A stretch of 64,000 nucleotides of DNA from Anthoceros angustus (Eukaryota > Streptophyta > Anthocerotopsida > Anthocerotales > Anthocerotaceae). Shown here in pieces: positions 49,309 through 61,924 of the stretch. Position 1 is the first letter of the stretch, and every line of letters begins with the position of its first letter. Both the position numbers and the translations under genes were made by a program. A model generated the notes under the pieces. The model had not been told where the DNA came from and did not search any database. It saw nothing but the letters and a program-made list of their open reading frames with translations. Location of the stretch: positions 930,001 to 994,000 of the forward strand of contig MU008177.1 in NCBI GenBank assembly GCA_010909165.1, given 5' to 3'.

Positions 49309-52137
49309 AAAAGGAGATACCTTTTCCCAAGGCTGTTGCCCACCGTGCTTCTCAAATTCTGGAATTAGTACATGCGGATATTTTTGGCAAGATTCATGTT
49401 CCATCTTTGGGTGGTGCCCAATACTATCTAACAATCACTGACGATTACAATAGATATTCTTGGACTTACCCTTTACGTTTGAAGTCGGACACTTTTGGTG
49501 TCTTCCAAGAATGGCTGCAGATGGCTCAACGTCAGACTGGGTGCTTGCTCAAGTGCTTGCACAGACAATGGAACAGAGTTTGTGCACGGCCACTTCAACC
49601 AATATCTCCTTGACTTGGGTGTTGTTAGGCAGCTGATTGTACCGTACACTCAACAGCAGAACGGTGTTGCCGAACGCCGTAATCAAACTCTGCTAGGCAT
49701 GACAAGGAGTATGTTAGAATGGTCTGGTCTAAGTAAAGCTTTCTGGGCAGAAGCTGTGGTGACAGCAACTTACATCCTTAGCCGTATTCTGACAAGTGCT
49801 GTGGTGGGGCAAACTCCTTTTGAGGTTATGTGGCACAGGAAACCAAGTCTGCTCCACCTTCGCGTGTTTGGCTCTCCAGCATATGCATACATCCCTGAGG
49901 AGAAGCGCAGGAAGTTAGAAGATCAAGCAAAGCCTCTGTGTTTGTCGGGTATGGGGAAGAAGCTAAGGCATATAAGCTTTATGACACACTCATCAACACA
50001 ACTGTGTTCGCAAGGAGTGTGACTTTCAAGGAGCTCTTATGTCCAGCTAAACCTTATTTTGATTCTTACCCCGCGGAGGCATTTCCTCACATGAGACTTT
50101 TGATTTCGATGTCCCTTCCTCGTTCCTACAAGATGATGCTCCCTTTGTTGCACCCATCGCAAAAACATCGGATCCGAATTTAGTTGTCCCACATGTGGAA
50201 GGGGATCCTTTTGATGATCATGGCGGGGCAGATTGCGAGAAGAAGGCGATATGGTAGTGCTCTGATCCTCCTCAACTTCCTGACCAAGTTGTGCAAGTTC
50301 TGGAGAAGGAACCTGAACATGACGATGGAGGTTTCTTGGATCACACAAAACCCGATCTGCTGATGATTACTTGTTCAGCAGACTGACAAGTTGGAGTGGA
50401 TACGGTGATGATCCACTGTTGTTGAAGAAGAGCTGAACCTCCTATCGAGGACCTTGTTCAACTGGAGACGTTATCCTTCTCGAACCGTCTTCCACCTTTC
50501 GATGGTTTGTACCTCCTTATGCTTCCATTGATTTTCGGCATCCCAGGGCTAGTGTTTCTATCCCTCTAGGGGCGTCTTCTTCACAAAACCCTTGCAGGTT
50601 TGAGCCTGTCTCCTATCAAGAGGCAATTACTGGCCCCGATAAGGATCACTGGATTCCTTCTATCCAGGATGAGTACGATTCCCTAATAAAGAATGACACT
50701 TGGGAACTCTGCCCTCTGCCAAAAGGAAGAAAAGATGTCAGCTGCAAGTGGGTTTTCAAGCATAAATTAAATGCTCAGGGTGAAATCGCCCGCTATAAGT
50801 CTCGGCTTGTTGCCCGCGGTTTCTCTCAAGTCCCTGGCATCGATTTTACAGAGACATTCAGCCCTGTTGTCAAGACACAGTCAGTTCGTATGATCCTAGC
50901 TCACGTGCCAATGCAGGACTTACAACAAATGGATGTATGTACCGCTTTTCTCTATGGTAAATTAGAGGAAGACATCTACATGGAGCAACGAGGGTTTGTC
51001 GATCATGAACATCCAGATCGGGTTTGTCATCTCAAAAGGCGATTTATGGTCTCAAGCGATGCGGAATGGTACAAAACCATTGATGCTTACCTCAAGTCTA
51101 TTGGTTTTCAGCAGAACCCTGGAGATGCCAACGTTTATGTTTACTTCAAGGATGGTCACCTCGTCGTACTGGCCTTGTATGTCGATGACGCCATTCTCGC
51201 GTCAAATGATCCAGGGCTGTTAGCCTGGGTCAAAGGAATGTTGCACCAAAAATTCGACATGAAAGATATCGGGGCTCTTACCTTTGTGTTGGGTGTTCAG
51301 CTGGTCCGTGATGAGGCTGAGCATACTATTATGCTTCACCAGGCCAAATACATTGCAGAGACCCTTGGTCGTTTCCATTTGGATTCTGCCCAGTCTGTTT
51401 CTACTCCTGGCATTGCCGGTGTTAAGCTTTCCCGTGACCAGTGCCCCCAAACAGATGAGGACCGCCAGGCTATGTCTCACATTCCTTATCGTCATGCCGT
51501 TGGTTGTCTTAACTACATCAGCTGCTGGACTCGCCCGGATATACAATATGCTGTTAGCTCTGTCTCTCAGTTTCTTGATGATCCTGGTCATGCCCACTGG
51601 GGTGCAGTTAAACGTATCCTTCGGTATCTCAAAGGCACCATGAATCACGACTTATGCTTCCGAGGTCGAGATGCACTTACTCTTTGTACTGATCTTGGTA
51701 GGCCCGCGATCCGGATGCAGTGAGCATTTGACCTCTTGCTTCATGTTATCCGATGCGGCTATCCACTGGAGCTCCAAGAAGCAAGTGTCGATCGCTCTGT
51801 CCTCTACTGAGGCCGAGTACAAAGCCTTGACGGAGGCTGCCAAGGAAGCTACAGGGGCGGCATTTTTCTGTCAGACTCGGTTTCCATGATCTCGGCCTAC
51901 TCCTATCCTCTGTGACAACAAGTCCACGATTGCCATGACTGCTAACCTCATTTCCACGCCCGTACTAAGCACATCGAGGTGCATCACCATTTTGTCAGGC
52001 ACTCTGTGGAACAGAAGCGAGTCAAAATTCAGTATGTGCCAACTAATTTAAACACGGCAGACTTGCTCACCAAGTACCTGCCTGCACACAAGCATCATCT
52101 CCACATGGAGGCTATGGGCATCAGGGCCTGCTCTTAG
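49309..52137 (+). pseudogene. Copia A integrase, reverse transcriptase and RNase H (broken)
   Basis: Integrase: LELVHADIFGKIH, YYLTITDDYNRYSWTYPL, DNGTEFVHGHFNQYL, YTQQQNGVAERRNQTLLG. RT: WELCPLPKGRKDVSCKWVFK, YKSRLVARGFSQVPGIDFTE, LQQMDVCTAFLYGKLEEDIY and YVDDAILASN; the YGLKQ segment before the YVDD box is deleted. RNase H: SSKKQVSIALSSTEAEYKAL, ending near 52137 with TKYLPAHKHHLHMEAMGI. Frameshifts at about 49555, 49940, 50050-50890 and 51700 make it non-functional. Confidence 0.87.
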
Positions 52138-52595
52138 CAGCAGCCTATGTTCTATTCTGCAGGTTGTGGTGGATGAATCTATCCTGAGCACCAAGTCGCA
52201 TGACCACAGCAACTATGGAACATGATCACTTATCCTGTGGAAGCTGACTGGCGGTGGCTATCTAGAATTGCTCCTCCAATGCTTCCTCTTCAGGGTTTCG
52301 GACTAATCCCTCCTCCATTTCCCTTATGTTGACCGCGACAGAGAACTGGCATTCCCAACTCAGGAGCTGCCATCTCTGCTCTATGGCGAATCCTCGCCAT
52401 TCGTTGTGGCGTTGTTGGCATTGCGTTGGCCTTCCTCGCTCCCTCCTTTTGCGTTTTCTCTACTCCTCTTGCGGGGTGATGCAATGAGAAACACGATTGC
52501 GGAGCAGGCGCCCGGAACCTGCACAAGTGAGCCGGCCATCGTCACCGTTTACGTCTCCTTTCTAACACTACCAGCGTGCTCTGCTTACGGGGGTG

Positions 52596-52611
52596 TGTTT
52601 GAATAAACCCC
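52596..52611. repeat. 16-bp direct repeat, right copy
   Basis: TGTTTGAATAAACCCC, identical to 32279-32294. Confidence 0.95.
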
Positions 52612-53520
52612 AAGGGAGGCATGGCTGCCCTAGCCTCGGAGGAAAGAGAGTCCTTGGCCCACTTAAGGGAAGCCTACAAAGGGAAGGCCCCCTCCTCATC
52701 GCCCAAGACAAAGGCCTCCAAGATGGGAACATCCCGAAATAAGAAACGAGCGATGAAGACGGGGGCAGAGAGGGCCCAGCTCCAATGAGGCGTAGGAATG
52801 CCTCCCCAACGATGATAGGGCGCACCCAGGCATGGGCTTCTCCATAGCCAGTAACCTTTTGGCCCCTAACACCCGAGAGATCCAATGAGGAGTCTATCTC
52901 ACCCCTGGCTTCTGCCGGCGCCAGAATGAAGAGCTAGAAGGATCCTCGAGAGCAAAGTATGAGAAACTGCTAGAAGGATCCTCGAGAGACTGCTAGAAGA
53001 GAGAGTGCTCAATGAGAAACTGCTAGAAGGATCCTCGAGAGCAAAGTAATCTCGAAGGTGATCGTAGACTGTCCCAGACAAACCACCCGCAGAAAGTTGC
53101 GGGGCAGTCGTAAGAGCCCTACCGAAGATCGCCCTTTCGAGACAAAAAGGCTCTTCCAGCACGTATTCCAGGATATCCTGTGGAATGAGGTCATCAGGGG
53201 CCGGATGAAGGGCACGGAGAGCAGAGATGGTGTCCTCAGAGGCTAGCGCTACCGGCTCTAGGCGAAGTGCCCGGGCAGCCCTCGCGTATTCCCCAGCACG
53301 GCCTAGCAAGAGACACTTCTTGAGCCGTGCCTTGGCGAGATCCTAACAGACCCGATCCACCTTGGCAGCCTCCGACCCGGATCTCGCTGCGTACCCCCTC
53401 TCTTCCTGCAGAGCTTCCAAGTCCCCGGCCCGGAACTGACGGAGACGAGACGCCACCTCCCTATGGCCGGAAGAACCACACTTGGAGCAACGAAGACACC
53501 ACAGGGAGAAAGGAGGAGTT
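52596..53520 (-). mobile_element. Reverse-transcriptase retroelement, N-terminal half (split element)
   Basis: Minus strand: CLRCSKCGSSGHREVASRLR near 53500-53440 (Cys/His cluster), then LAKARLKKCLLLGRAGEYAR, ALRALHPAPDDLIPQ, TAPQLSAGGLSGTVYDHLRD, then HAWVRPIIVGEAFLRLIG and EARAAMPPLGFIQT, which reaches the 16-bp repeat exactly where the 31.5-32.3 kb half begins. The order and spacing match the region upstream of the RT palm in this element type. A local triplication of CTAGAAGGATCCTCGAGAG at 52930-53045 disrupts it, with further stops. Confidence 0.65.
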
Positions 53521-54225
53521 CAAGCCGCCTCGCCCCGTGAGGTTCAATCAAGGTAATCCAGAAGAAGGAGGTAGGCAAGACGTTAACGTGCGCATTAGAA
53601 ATGCCAAAAGGCGGGGTCCCAGCGCGAGCAGTGGCGGATAATGCAATTGCATTGACCACTACCGGGACTGAAGGGGCGGGCGAGGAAGCATCCAAACTCG
53701 GAGCCAAATGTACAGCCCCACTGGATGAAGCAAGCCTCACCTGATCCTCCCAGGTGGTTCAGTCGAAGTCCTTGTGTTTGTGCCCGATGTCATATTTCAT
53801 CCCCTAGACCCCAGAACACAGCTGGGCGCAGACTGGATGGGGGGTGTCCTTGACTGCCACTAAAAGAGTGGACTACACCATAGGGGAGAGGGCACGAACA
53901 AACGAAAACGGCATAATTCAGGGAACAACCAATGACGACTGCCCTCTGCCCGAGGGTGTTAGGGTCGAGGGGGAACCAGGTGCCAAGGACAAAGCGTCCC
54001 CAACATTTACCAGATATACAGAGTGTACGCTCCGTATGGTGAGCCCCAATAGACTAGCCAAAGGCCCCCGCCCAGAGAGGCCTCAACCCGCCAAAACACC
54101 TGACAACCCACCGCAGACCGCTCAAATCCTCAAACAAAAACCTAAAACCTGCACAGTGAACATGCCGACCGCCAAAGCGAAAAGTTGGGCCCCGCCACTT
54201 CAAAACTCCACCCCTGCCTAAAAAC
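53521..54225 (+). mobile_element. Ty3/gypsy fragment (Gag tail and protease)
   Basis: Weak plus-strand traces: a basic, Pro-rich region (KPPRPVRFNQGNPEEGGRQD) and, around 53755-53870, VEVLVFVPDVIFHPLDPRTQ followed by GADWM..VLDCH, the flap and GxDW motif of a retroviral-type protease, then a shifted KRVDYTIGE. No LTR found. Confidence 0.45.
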
Positions 54226-54239
54226 CCAAAAGCCGCCTC

Positions 54240-54295
54240 AGCAGAACCCTAAACCTGTAAACCCTAAACCTGTAAACCCTAAACCTGGAAGACCT
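54240..54295. repeat. Short telomere-like repeats
   Basis: AACCCTAAACCTGTAAACCCTAAACCTG: three 14-bp units mixing CCCTAAA with CCTGTAAA. Confidence 0.8.
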
Positions 54296-55059
54296 GCCAA
54301 AAAACAAAAATTGGATCAATTAAAGATGTGCGGCAGGTCAAGATGAGGTGTATATCCCCCCCTGAAATGAGGAAGCTGAGTTGGAATCCACTACAACGGC
54401 TGCCATTGTGGCAGGCTCTATGATATTTTCATCCTACGCTGTCACGAGCTGGAGTGTCGACCAATTCTGGGTGGGATAGCGCTGCTCACACTTTTGTCAG
54501 TTGTCTCACCACACTTCACTTTGAAGAGTCCGAGACTCCTGGGCCCCGTACATGTACCTACTGAATTGAAAATGATTTATTTAGTGCTCCGGTTGCTCCG
54601 ATTCAGTTGGCATGTCGGCATGCCCGCTAAAGAAGGACATGTCATCTCGGCACCCACCTGCTGTACCACTGTGAGAGACTTCAGGTGGTTACGATACGTG
54701 ACAGTTCTACACACGGACAATATCGAAGGTGAGCCTGGAAAACTTCGAGACTCAGTAAGCTCCCGTTCACGAAAGCGTGGTGTTGAGAAACGGGACTGTG
54801 AGCTTCCACGGAGGGGTATTACAACGACATGAAATTCACAAAACATCTGGTGACAAAACAAGTCTAGGCTCCGCCAGAAAACATATCTCCTACAGCTCAT
54901 TGCAACAATCTCTTAAGATCTGCTCCCTTTTCGTGTCTGCAGTCTCCAATTAAAAACGTGCGAACTTCTCCCTTATGTTCTATACAGGTGTGCACTTGCA
55001 CTCCACCTCAACTGATCGACCTCCTTTGCATTGTGCCACATACCAGCATCAGCACGAAT
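54296..55059. other. Intergenic, no gene recognised
   Basis: Small ORFs at 54494-54900 on both strands overlap without family resemblance. Confidence 0.4.
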
Positions 55060-55480
55060 GCTTGACATGAGAACTTATGGCGCAGATATTGTTTAAGACA
55101 GTTTGCTACAGAAAGACAAGACTGCAAGCCACATTGTATTATACTTCTGAGTGTGAAGACAAACATCTTGCTGCATGCCTCCAGGACAGAGAGAAATGTT
55201 GCCTCATGGCCGATCACTTTTTCTTCCAAAATGTGGGCAAAGAGCTGCACAGCCTTTCCCCCATGATCCTGCTGAGCATACGCTTGCAATCATGGCAGAT
55301 CATGAAACCCATCACGCTCAGCCAAATCTAGTCAAACACCTGTTCTGCGTCCCTTGCTACAATGTAACCCAAGTGCTACCCACAAACACACCCATCTCGA
55401 AACTCATGCTCGCAGCTTCAGCAAGTACTTGCCTTCCCCTTCGGAGTGAATCATCTTTCACTTTCTGTCCATCCACTAGT
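55060..55480 (-). pseudogene. Pentatricopeptide repeat (PPR) protein fragment
   Basis: On the minus strand: DDSLRRGRQVLAEA..FEMGVFVGSTWVTL, then in another frame YIVARDAEQVFD, then LQAYAQQDHGGKAVQLFAHI and GHEATFLSVLEACS. These correspond to the L, S and P motifs of plant PLS-type PPR proteins (GRQ.H......VFVGS, DA..VFD, AYAQ.GHG..A..LF, TF.S.L.ACS). PPR proteins edit or process organelle RNA. Stops and frameshifts show it is inactive. The minus ORF continues upstream to 55728 without PPR features. Confidence 0.72.
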
Positions 55481-55931
55481 GCAACTTTCTCCTCTTCGGC
55501 CATCACACAATAAGCTTCCACAGCACCATAGTACAAACGTCCGGCAAAGCTTTCAGCCGGAATCAACGGGTCTCCATTGCTGCCGTCTCTCATTGTTAGC
55601 AAATTTGAGGTGAAGGACATTTTACGAGGAGAACGAGAGGAGAGACTACGAGACATGGCTGCTCCGCATCCTCTAGTTGTGACTTCCGCTTCAACTACTA
55701 GGATGCCGGGGCCGTGCTTTCTGTACACCTCCTAGACAGTTTGTAGCCGGTGTGGAAACTTCCTTGCGTGAGACCACGTGCCTATGCTTCCACTGACATG
55801 TGAGGCACTGGGAGTCCCCTCCATGTGGCGTGTGTTTCCAAAGGCTCGAAGTGAACCCTATTCACATCCTTGGCTGCATTACCTTCAGCACCTTGTGAAG
55901 CTGCAGGGCTTGAGTTCCTGGCTTTTAGAGT
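55481..55931. other. Intergenic between PPR relic and phosphatase gene
   Basis: Contains the unassigned 5' part of a minus ORF reaching 55728 and the 3' region of the phosphatase gene. Confidence 0.4.
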
Positions 55932-56900
<969 letters not shown>

Positions 56901-57490
56901 CTGAACGCCAAATTGTGTGCTCAATCTCTCTCTCCACCCATGTGGTGTCCTGGGATTGCCTAACCTTGGCCCGGTTCGATCTCACAACAGGGCCCTAACT
57001 ACGTACGGGCATGCCGTAATCTTCCATGGAACTACATACATACATATGTAGTCTCATGCCCAACAAAGTCTCGAATTCACTAGGATGATTTTCGGTAGCA
57101 TAGGCCAATATCCTGGCTGTGTACATATATCGGAGGGAGCAAAGCAAGGAGGAAGAGTGCCGGTATTTTTCCCGTAGCCGGTGGCGCTCCGGGCCATGGT
57201 GAGGCTTCCCCATCGCTACCCGATGGCCATTAAGGCTGCGGGTACGGCCTTTTAAGGCTGCGGTACGGCCTTTTAAGGCCACGTCATCACTGAGCACAAC
57301 CTCTTCCGGGGACATCCATCCCTCGTCAACCGTGTGCGCTTGACCGCGCGTCCTTCCAAACCGTGCGATGCTCGTTCCCTAGATGCTCGCCCCGGGAGCG
57401 CAGCCGATGTCCCACCCCGCCCCATCCCGCTCCGCCCCGCCGCTGCCATCGATGCTCCCCGTTCTCGCTGCCGTGGCCGCGGCGGGGCCA
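56901..57490. other. Upstream of phosphatase gene, no other gene
   Basis: Should contain the phosphatase promoter. A 19-bp block GGTACGGCCTTTTAAGGC occurs twice in a row at 57240-57280. The GC-rich 57330-57480 has open frames without resemblance. Confidence 0.4.
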
Positions 57491-57545
57491 GGGAAGAAGA
57501 AGAGTTTAATTTGAGTCCACTAAGGACGGATTTCCGTCGTGGGAC
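57491..57545 (-). mobile_element. LINE 3' end, copy 1
   Basis: GAAGAAGAAGAG followed by GTCCACTAAGGACGGATTTC and CGTCGTGGGACT. Reverse complemented, this is a 3' terminus ending in (CTT)n, shared with 57852-57911. Confidence 0.6.
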
Positions 57546-57851
57546 TTGGTACTTCAAAACTTGTACCATGGTTTGCCTAAGCTACTTGCACCAAGGGCAT
57601 CCACTCCCTTTAGAAATCAAGAGTAGACGTTATTAATAGGCGAGATGGGAAATCTCATCTACTCCCTTTAGGCACCCCATTTAAGTACCGATCTAAATGT
57701 AGGATGCTTCATAACGATGTTCATTTGGCCTAAGCCACGGGGCATTGGCCATCAACAGAATATATAAAATTAAATATACGGTTATTACAAGCTGCTTCCT
57801 ACGGTAGATAGCCTATGTATGTGTGTCCAAATTTAAGTATGTGTGTCCAAA

Positions 57852-58220
57852 TGAAGAAGAAGAAGAAGAATTTTATTTAAGTCCACTAAGGACGGATTTC
57901 CATCATGGGACTGAAATATGAGAACTGCATAGATTGCGGTATACTGGTCTGGACTAATGTAAAGATAAAATTCAAACAAGACAAATAATCTTCAATCAAT
58001 CAACAGTGTTAATGAAATTGCGTGAACGAGGGCCAAACACCACCAATTCATCCCCACGAAAGAAAGCCACTTGACTGCGGACGGTACACTCAAGCAGTAA
58101 CTTCTCCTTCTTAATCTTCCATTGCAATGGTGTAAGATCCTCATTGATATATAACTGAGTTGTCCGTAACATAGACCTAGCCTTCAAATGGCTTAGGCCA
58201 AATGGACACACAAACTTTAA
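57852..58220 (-). mobile_element. LINE remnant with ORF1-like tail and (TTC)n end, copy 2
   Basis: Minus frame 58211-57996 reads LRTTQLYINEDLTPLQWKIK and VAFFRGDELVVFGPRS. This matches the C-terminal part of the ORF1 protein of some LINEs (INEDLT...K.......R...G...V). After its stop, 130 bp lead to GTCCTTAGTGGAC and AATAAAATTC(TTC)n. The stem GTCC/GGAC with an ACTAA loop could be the 3' hairpin recognised by a LINE reverse transcriptase. Confidence 0.6.
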
Positions 58221-58237
58221 GGACGTAGTAGTTAAGA

Positions 58238-58375
58238 GCTCTACACTACAAGCGGGACCTCGATGGGGTACTTAGAGAGGAATGCTCTATACTACAAGCG
58301 GGACTTGGATGGGGTACTTAGAGAGGAATGCGCTACACTACAAACGGGACGTAGATGGGGTACCTAGAGAGGAAT
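58238..58375. repeat. 46-bp tandem repeat, three copies
   Basis: GCTCTACACTACAAGCGGGA-type units start at 58238, 58284 and 58330, each ending GTAC(T/C)TAGAGAGGAATG. Confidence 0.92.
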
Positions 58376-59150
58376 GCCTCTGGTGGTAGTAGCCTAGTTT
58401 ACTCCATGGAGCAAGTTGTCCAGAGATTTCAAGGCAGTAAGGAAAGGATAGTGTTTGGTGAGTTATCCATTCATTTATGTAGGCTACATAGCCACGAGGA
58501 GAAGGCCACAATGTGCATCATCACGCCCCAGCTTGCTCCAGCACGCCCTAGCGTACGCTGTGGTATAAGCTCCTGGGCGTAATAAGAGGCCACTGTCCAA
58601 GGATGGCTTCCAACCTCGCTTCCATCGCAGCAGGGGTCGAGCTGATTCTATTCGTGCTCACAAACCTGCTGCGCTTAGTGATCATGAGGACAAGGAGCGG
58701 AAGAGACTACCTAGTCTAGGAGAATCCCAGGAGGAGCAAATGGAGAAGGAGCACGCCACGTCCACCTGCCAGCTCTGAAACTAGTTCATTTGTGCTGATG
58801 CCCATGAGCAAGGAGGAGGCTACTAGAAATTTGGGGAGAGGAGCATAGCTTGACGATATGTTACGCACAGGAGGCTACCACGTTGAGATGAACATCAGCT
58901 TGGTGATTGGGAAAGTAAGAAGATGGGATACTGTCGGCGCCAACCTTCCCAAAGATGCTCGGGGAGAGGAAGGAAGGCTGAGCCTGGTCAGGCAGCTTGA
59001 GGACACTATTAAGCTTCTTAATAGATTGAAGGATGCTTGATCAAGTTTATACTCGACTTTAGTAAGTGAGAGCTATAAACTTTCTTCACTCCGATTCACT
59101 GCGAGGCCGAAAGCAGTGGGTTGAAAGGCTTAAATGCAGGTCCAGTTTAG
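58376..59150. other. Intergenic, no gene recognised
   Basis: ORFs at 58355-58582 and 58858-59040 show no family resemblance. Confidence 0.4.
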
Positions 59151-61560
59151 CGGCCCAATCAGCATCTGTGTAACTTGACAACGTGAGCTTGGAGGTGCCA
59201 CTGCGTTAGTAGACAAGGCCATATCAATGTGTTCCCTTGAGATAGCGAAAGATCCTTTTCACGGTTGTCCAGTGAATACGACCTGGATTTTCAAGGAACT
59301 GTGATACTGTACTAATAGCATACTGTATATCTGGTCTTGTCCAGTTGGCGACAAAGATCAAACTGCCGACTGCATGCCTGTAAGGTACATCCTGCATGTC
59401 TTTCCTTTCATCATCAGTATGTTGACATTGCAGTCGTGTATGCTTTGTGCTTGTAGCATAGGGAGTCGTGGCTGGTCTTGCTTGGTCCAGGTTGAATTTC
59501 TTTAAGATCTCGTTCACATACTTGAATTGGTGTATGATCAGTTTTCCCTCTGATCGGACCCGTAGCAGTTGAATTCCAAGGCAAAACTTCAGTTCACCTA
59601 TGTCTTTCATATCAAACTGGCTGCTCAATTTTTGCTTAACTGCAGACAAGAGTTTCTGGTCATTTGTGGCGAGAATTACATCATCGACATAAAGAGCCAA
59701 GATCACAATGGAAGATCCCTCGGTGAGCTTGTACACATTAGTATCTGTTGTACTCTGGACAAAATGATGCTGAGCAGGTATAAGTGCATGGTGATATACC
59801 AGACTCGTCCGCTTTGTTTCAAACCATAAATGCATTTCAAGAGCTTGAGCACTTTGTGTGGGTGCTGCTTATCCTCGTATCCTTCTGGCTGCAGCATATA
59901 TAGGTCCTCGTCAAGAGCCCCATATAGAAAAGCGGTACACATGTCCATTTGTTGAAGGTCCAGATCAAGCTCAGTGGCATAAGCAAGTAAGATGCGAATG
60001 GACTGAGTCCTCACAATAGGTGAGAATGTTTCTTGATAGTCAATGCCTTCCACCTATGTAAAACCTCGAGCAACCAACCGTGCCTTATGACGTGCAACTT
60101 CACCCTTGGCATTAAGCTTGAGTTTGAAAACCCCATTTGCAGGAGATAGCCTTTCGTCCTGGTGGGAGGTCTGCAAGTATCCACGTCTTGTTCTTCACAA
60201 GGCGATACTAAGTCCTCACTTTTGCAGCCTTTCCTTGTACATGGGCGATAAAAGGCTTGAGTAGAAGGCTCATCGGGAAGAGCGGGTTGCTGACAAGGTG
60301 GGCTCGAAAATCTATGGACTGATAACGAGGTTCTGCCCATTCTTCAGGAGGTGGGCGATGACGAGTGGAACGACGAAGGACAGGAGCTGGTTCATCCGGA
60401 TCTGGAGCAGCAAAATCAGGGTCTTCAGGCTCAGGTAACTGATTATTTTCCCCCTCTGCATCCAAATCCGGTGGGTCCAGCTCGTGGTCTAAATCCATAA
60501 CAGCATCTGGAGGATTAACGGCAGCATGGACAGGTGCTATGGGTGGAGCAAGGTCGGCAGGATTTGCTAGATTTGCTGGAGCCAAAGGAGCAGCCTAACC
60601 AGGAGGTTGTGCGTGGATATCAACATCGGCAGTGGCATTAAGCTCATTGTCGTCGAGGATATTCTGATTGTATACGCATGAGATCGGGGATGGCATGTGA
60701 GTAGCAGTCGAGGCCCAGGCGAGGCACATGGTTCTCACGCTACACTCGCGCAAAGCACCGTGGATTCTGTCTCTGGACTATACAGTTTATAAGCCTTAGC
60801 ATGCTCGCTGGCCAATGAAGATAAGAGCCTGTGCACGATGATCAAGCTTCTTTCGTTTCTCCACTTGAATGTAAGCAAAAGCCTTAGATCCAAAAACCTT
60901 GAGATGGAGCAGGCTTGGTTTCTTATGCCAATACACCTCATATGGGGTCTTGTAGGGGATTGAGCTCGTGAGTACCCTATTGAGAATATACGTCGCCGTG
61001 ACAACTGCTTCAACCCAGTATCCCTGAGGTAAGCCTGCCCATATCAACATACTCCTTGTCATCCCAAGCAATATTATGTTTGGTTCTTGCGTTCTGACAC
61101 GCCATTTTGTTGGTGTGTATAAGGAACCATGAGCTGCCGCAAGATCCCAGCCTCTTAGAGAAGATCATCAAAAGATGAGTTAACAAACTCTGTTCCGTTA
61201 TCAGTTCTGAGTATTTTCAGTAGCTTTCCTGATTGCCTTTGAGCAGTGGGAGCCTCCAAGAGATAGCTCATGGACGTTGCCAGATATGTCAGCATGTACT
61301 AATTCAAGAACTGCTGTGGCTCTATGTGCAGGTGCATTTGGAAAAGAGGACTCCTTCTGCTTGGCCAATATGCATGACTCACAGACAGGTAAGTGTTTAA
61401 AACATTTAGGAAGAGGCTCCTTGTGGCATTCTGTGACAAACATATCAATGAGCTTAGCCCTATTTACATGTCTGGTGAGCCTGGGATGTAGGCCGAGGTT
61501 AAATAGTGTGGTGCTGGGCCCCTTTTATGGCGATGCAAGTTGTGGTGATGTGTGGTGTGC
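59150..61560 (-). mobile_element. Ty1/copia fragment: pre-integrase to RNase H, truncated
   Basis: Minus frames in order: 61443-61201 (CESCILAKQKESSFPNAP and VLELVHADISG), 61071-60735 (LGMTRSMLIWAGLPQGYW, HKKPSLLHLKVFGSKAFAYI), an acidic linker 60585-60208, and the RT 60053-59224 (GIDYQETFSPIVRTQSIRIL, LQQMDMCTAFLYGALDEDLY, YVDDVILATN and DMKDIGELKFCLGIQLL). Gag, protease and both LTRs are missing, and stops are present. The linker and RT are distinct from copia A and B. Confidence 0.85.
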
Positions 61561-61729
61561 CGGTGAGCAATGTATGCCAGTGATTGTGTCGAACCTGAAG
61601 AAAAACACTTAGAAATTTAAGGAGGAAGTGGGTATCGAGGAAGGATTTTTGGAAGATCGTATCCAGTAGGATTGAAGATGAAGGCATAACGATCACGGAG
61701 AGCAGGCGTCCAGTGACAAGGAGGAGGNT

Positions 61730-61924
61730 AATAAAAAAGAAACAGGAAAGTCGGCACAAGAGTTTATACAATTGAAATTAATAGATATTGCAAAGAAAAA
61801 TTTTTGATACAAATCAGTAAGTGAAATTGCTTATGAGCTTGGATTTAAATATCCTTCACATTTTACCCGTTTATTTAAACAAAAGGTTGGTCAATCTCCG
61901 GTTGAATATAGAACGTTAAATTAA
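61730..61924 (+). pseudogene. Bacterial AraC-family regulator C-terminal fragment (likely contaminant)
   Basis: Directly after the only N of the window (61728), the frame reads NKKETGKSAQEFIQLKLIDI, an in-frame TGA, then SVSEIAYELGFKYPSHFTRL and FKQKVGQSPVEYRTLN before a stop at 61924. This is the second helix-turn-helix and closing signature of an AraC/XylS transcription activator, most like Bacteroidetes proteins. The stretch is far more AT-rich than its surroundings. A bacterial regulator piece in a plant retroelement region next to an N points to an assembly join with contaminating DNA; a recent transfer is a less likely alternative. Confidence 0.85.

Larger units (their letters stand above)
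32295..52595 (+). mobile_element. Copia A: old Ty1/copia insertion, interrupted by two younger elements
   Basis: Left part 32295-33152 holds a candidate 5' LTR ending at ..CTCA 32476, the tRNA-iMet primer-binding site TGGTATCAGAGC at 32477-32488 and a leader with a 107-codon ORF (32780-33100). After the gypsy insertion the leader resumes at 40797; Gag starts at 41047. After the nested copia at 42692-49308 the integrase resumes at 49309 and pol ends near 52137. No copy of the 5' LTR is seen in 52138-52595, so a 3' LTR is missing or unrelated. The flanking repeat is 16 bp, too long for normal LTR integration. Confidence 0.7.

Noticed and set aside
52138-52595. 3' LTR of copia A
   Set aside because: Expected by position, but I could not find the sequence of the presumed 5' LTR (32295-32476) in it.
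61730-61924. Functional transferred AraC gene
   Set aside because: Only the last 60 or so codons are present, with an in-frame stop and an adjacent N.
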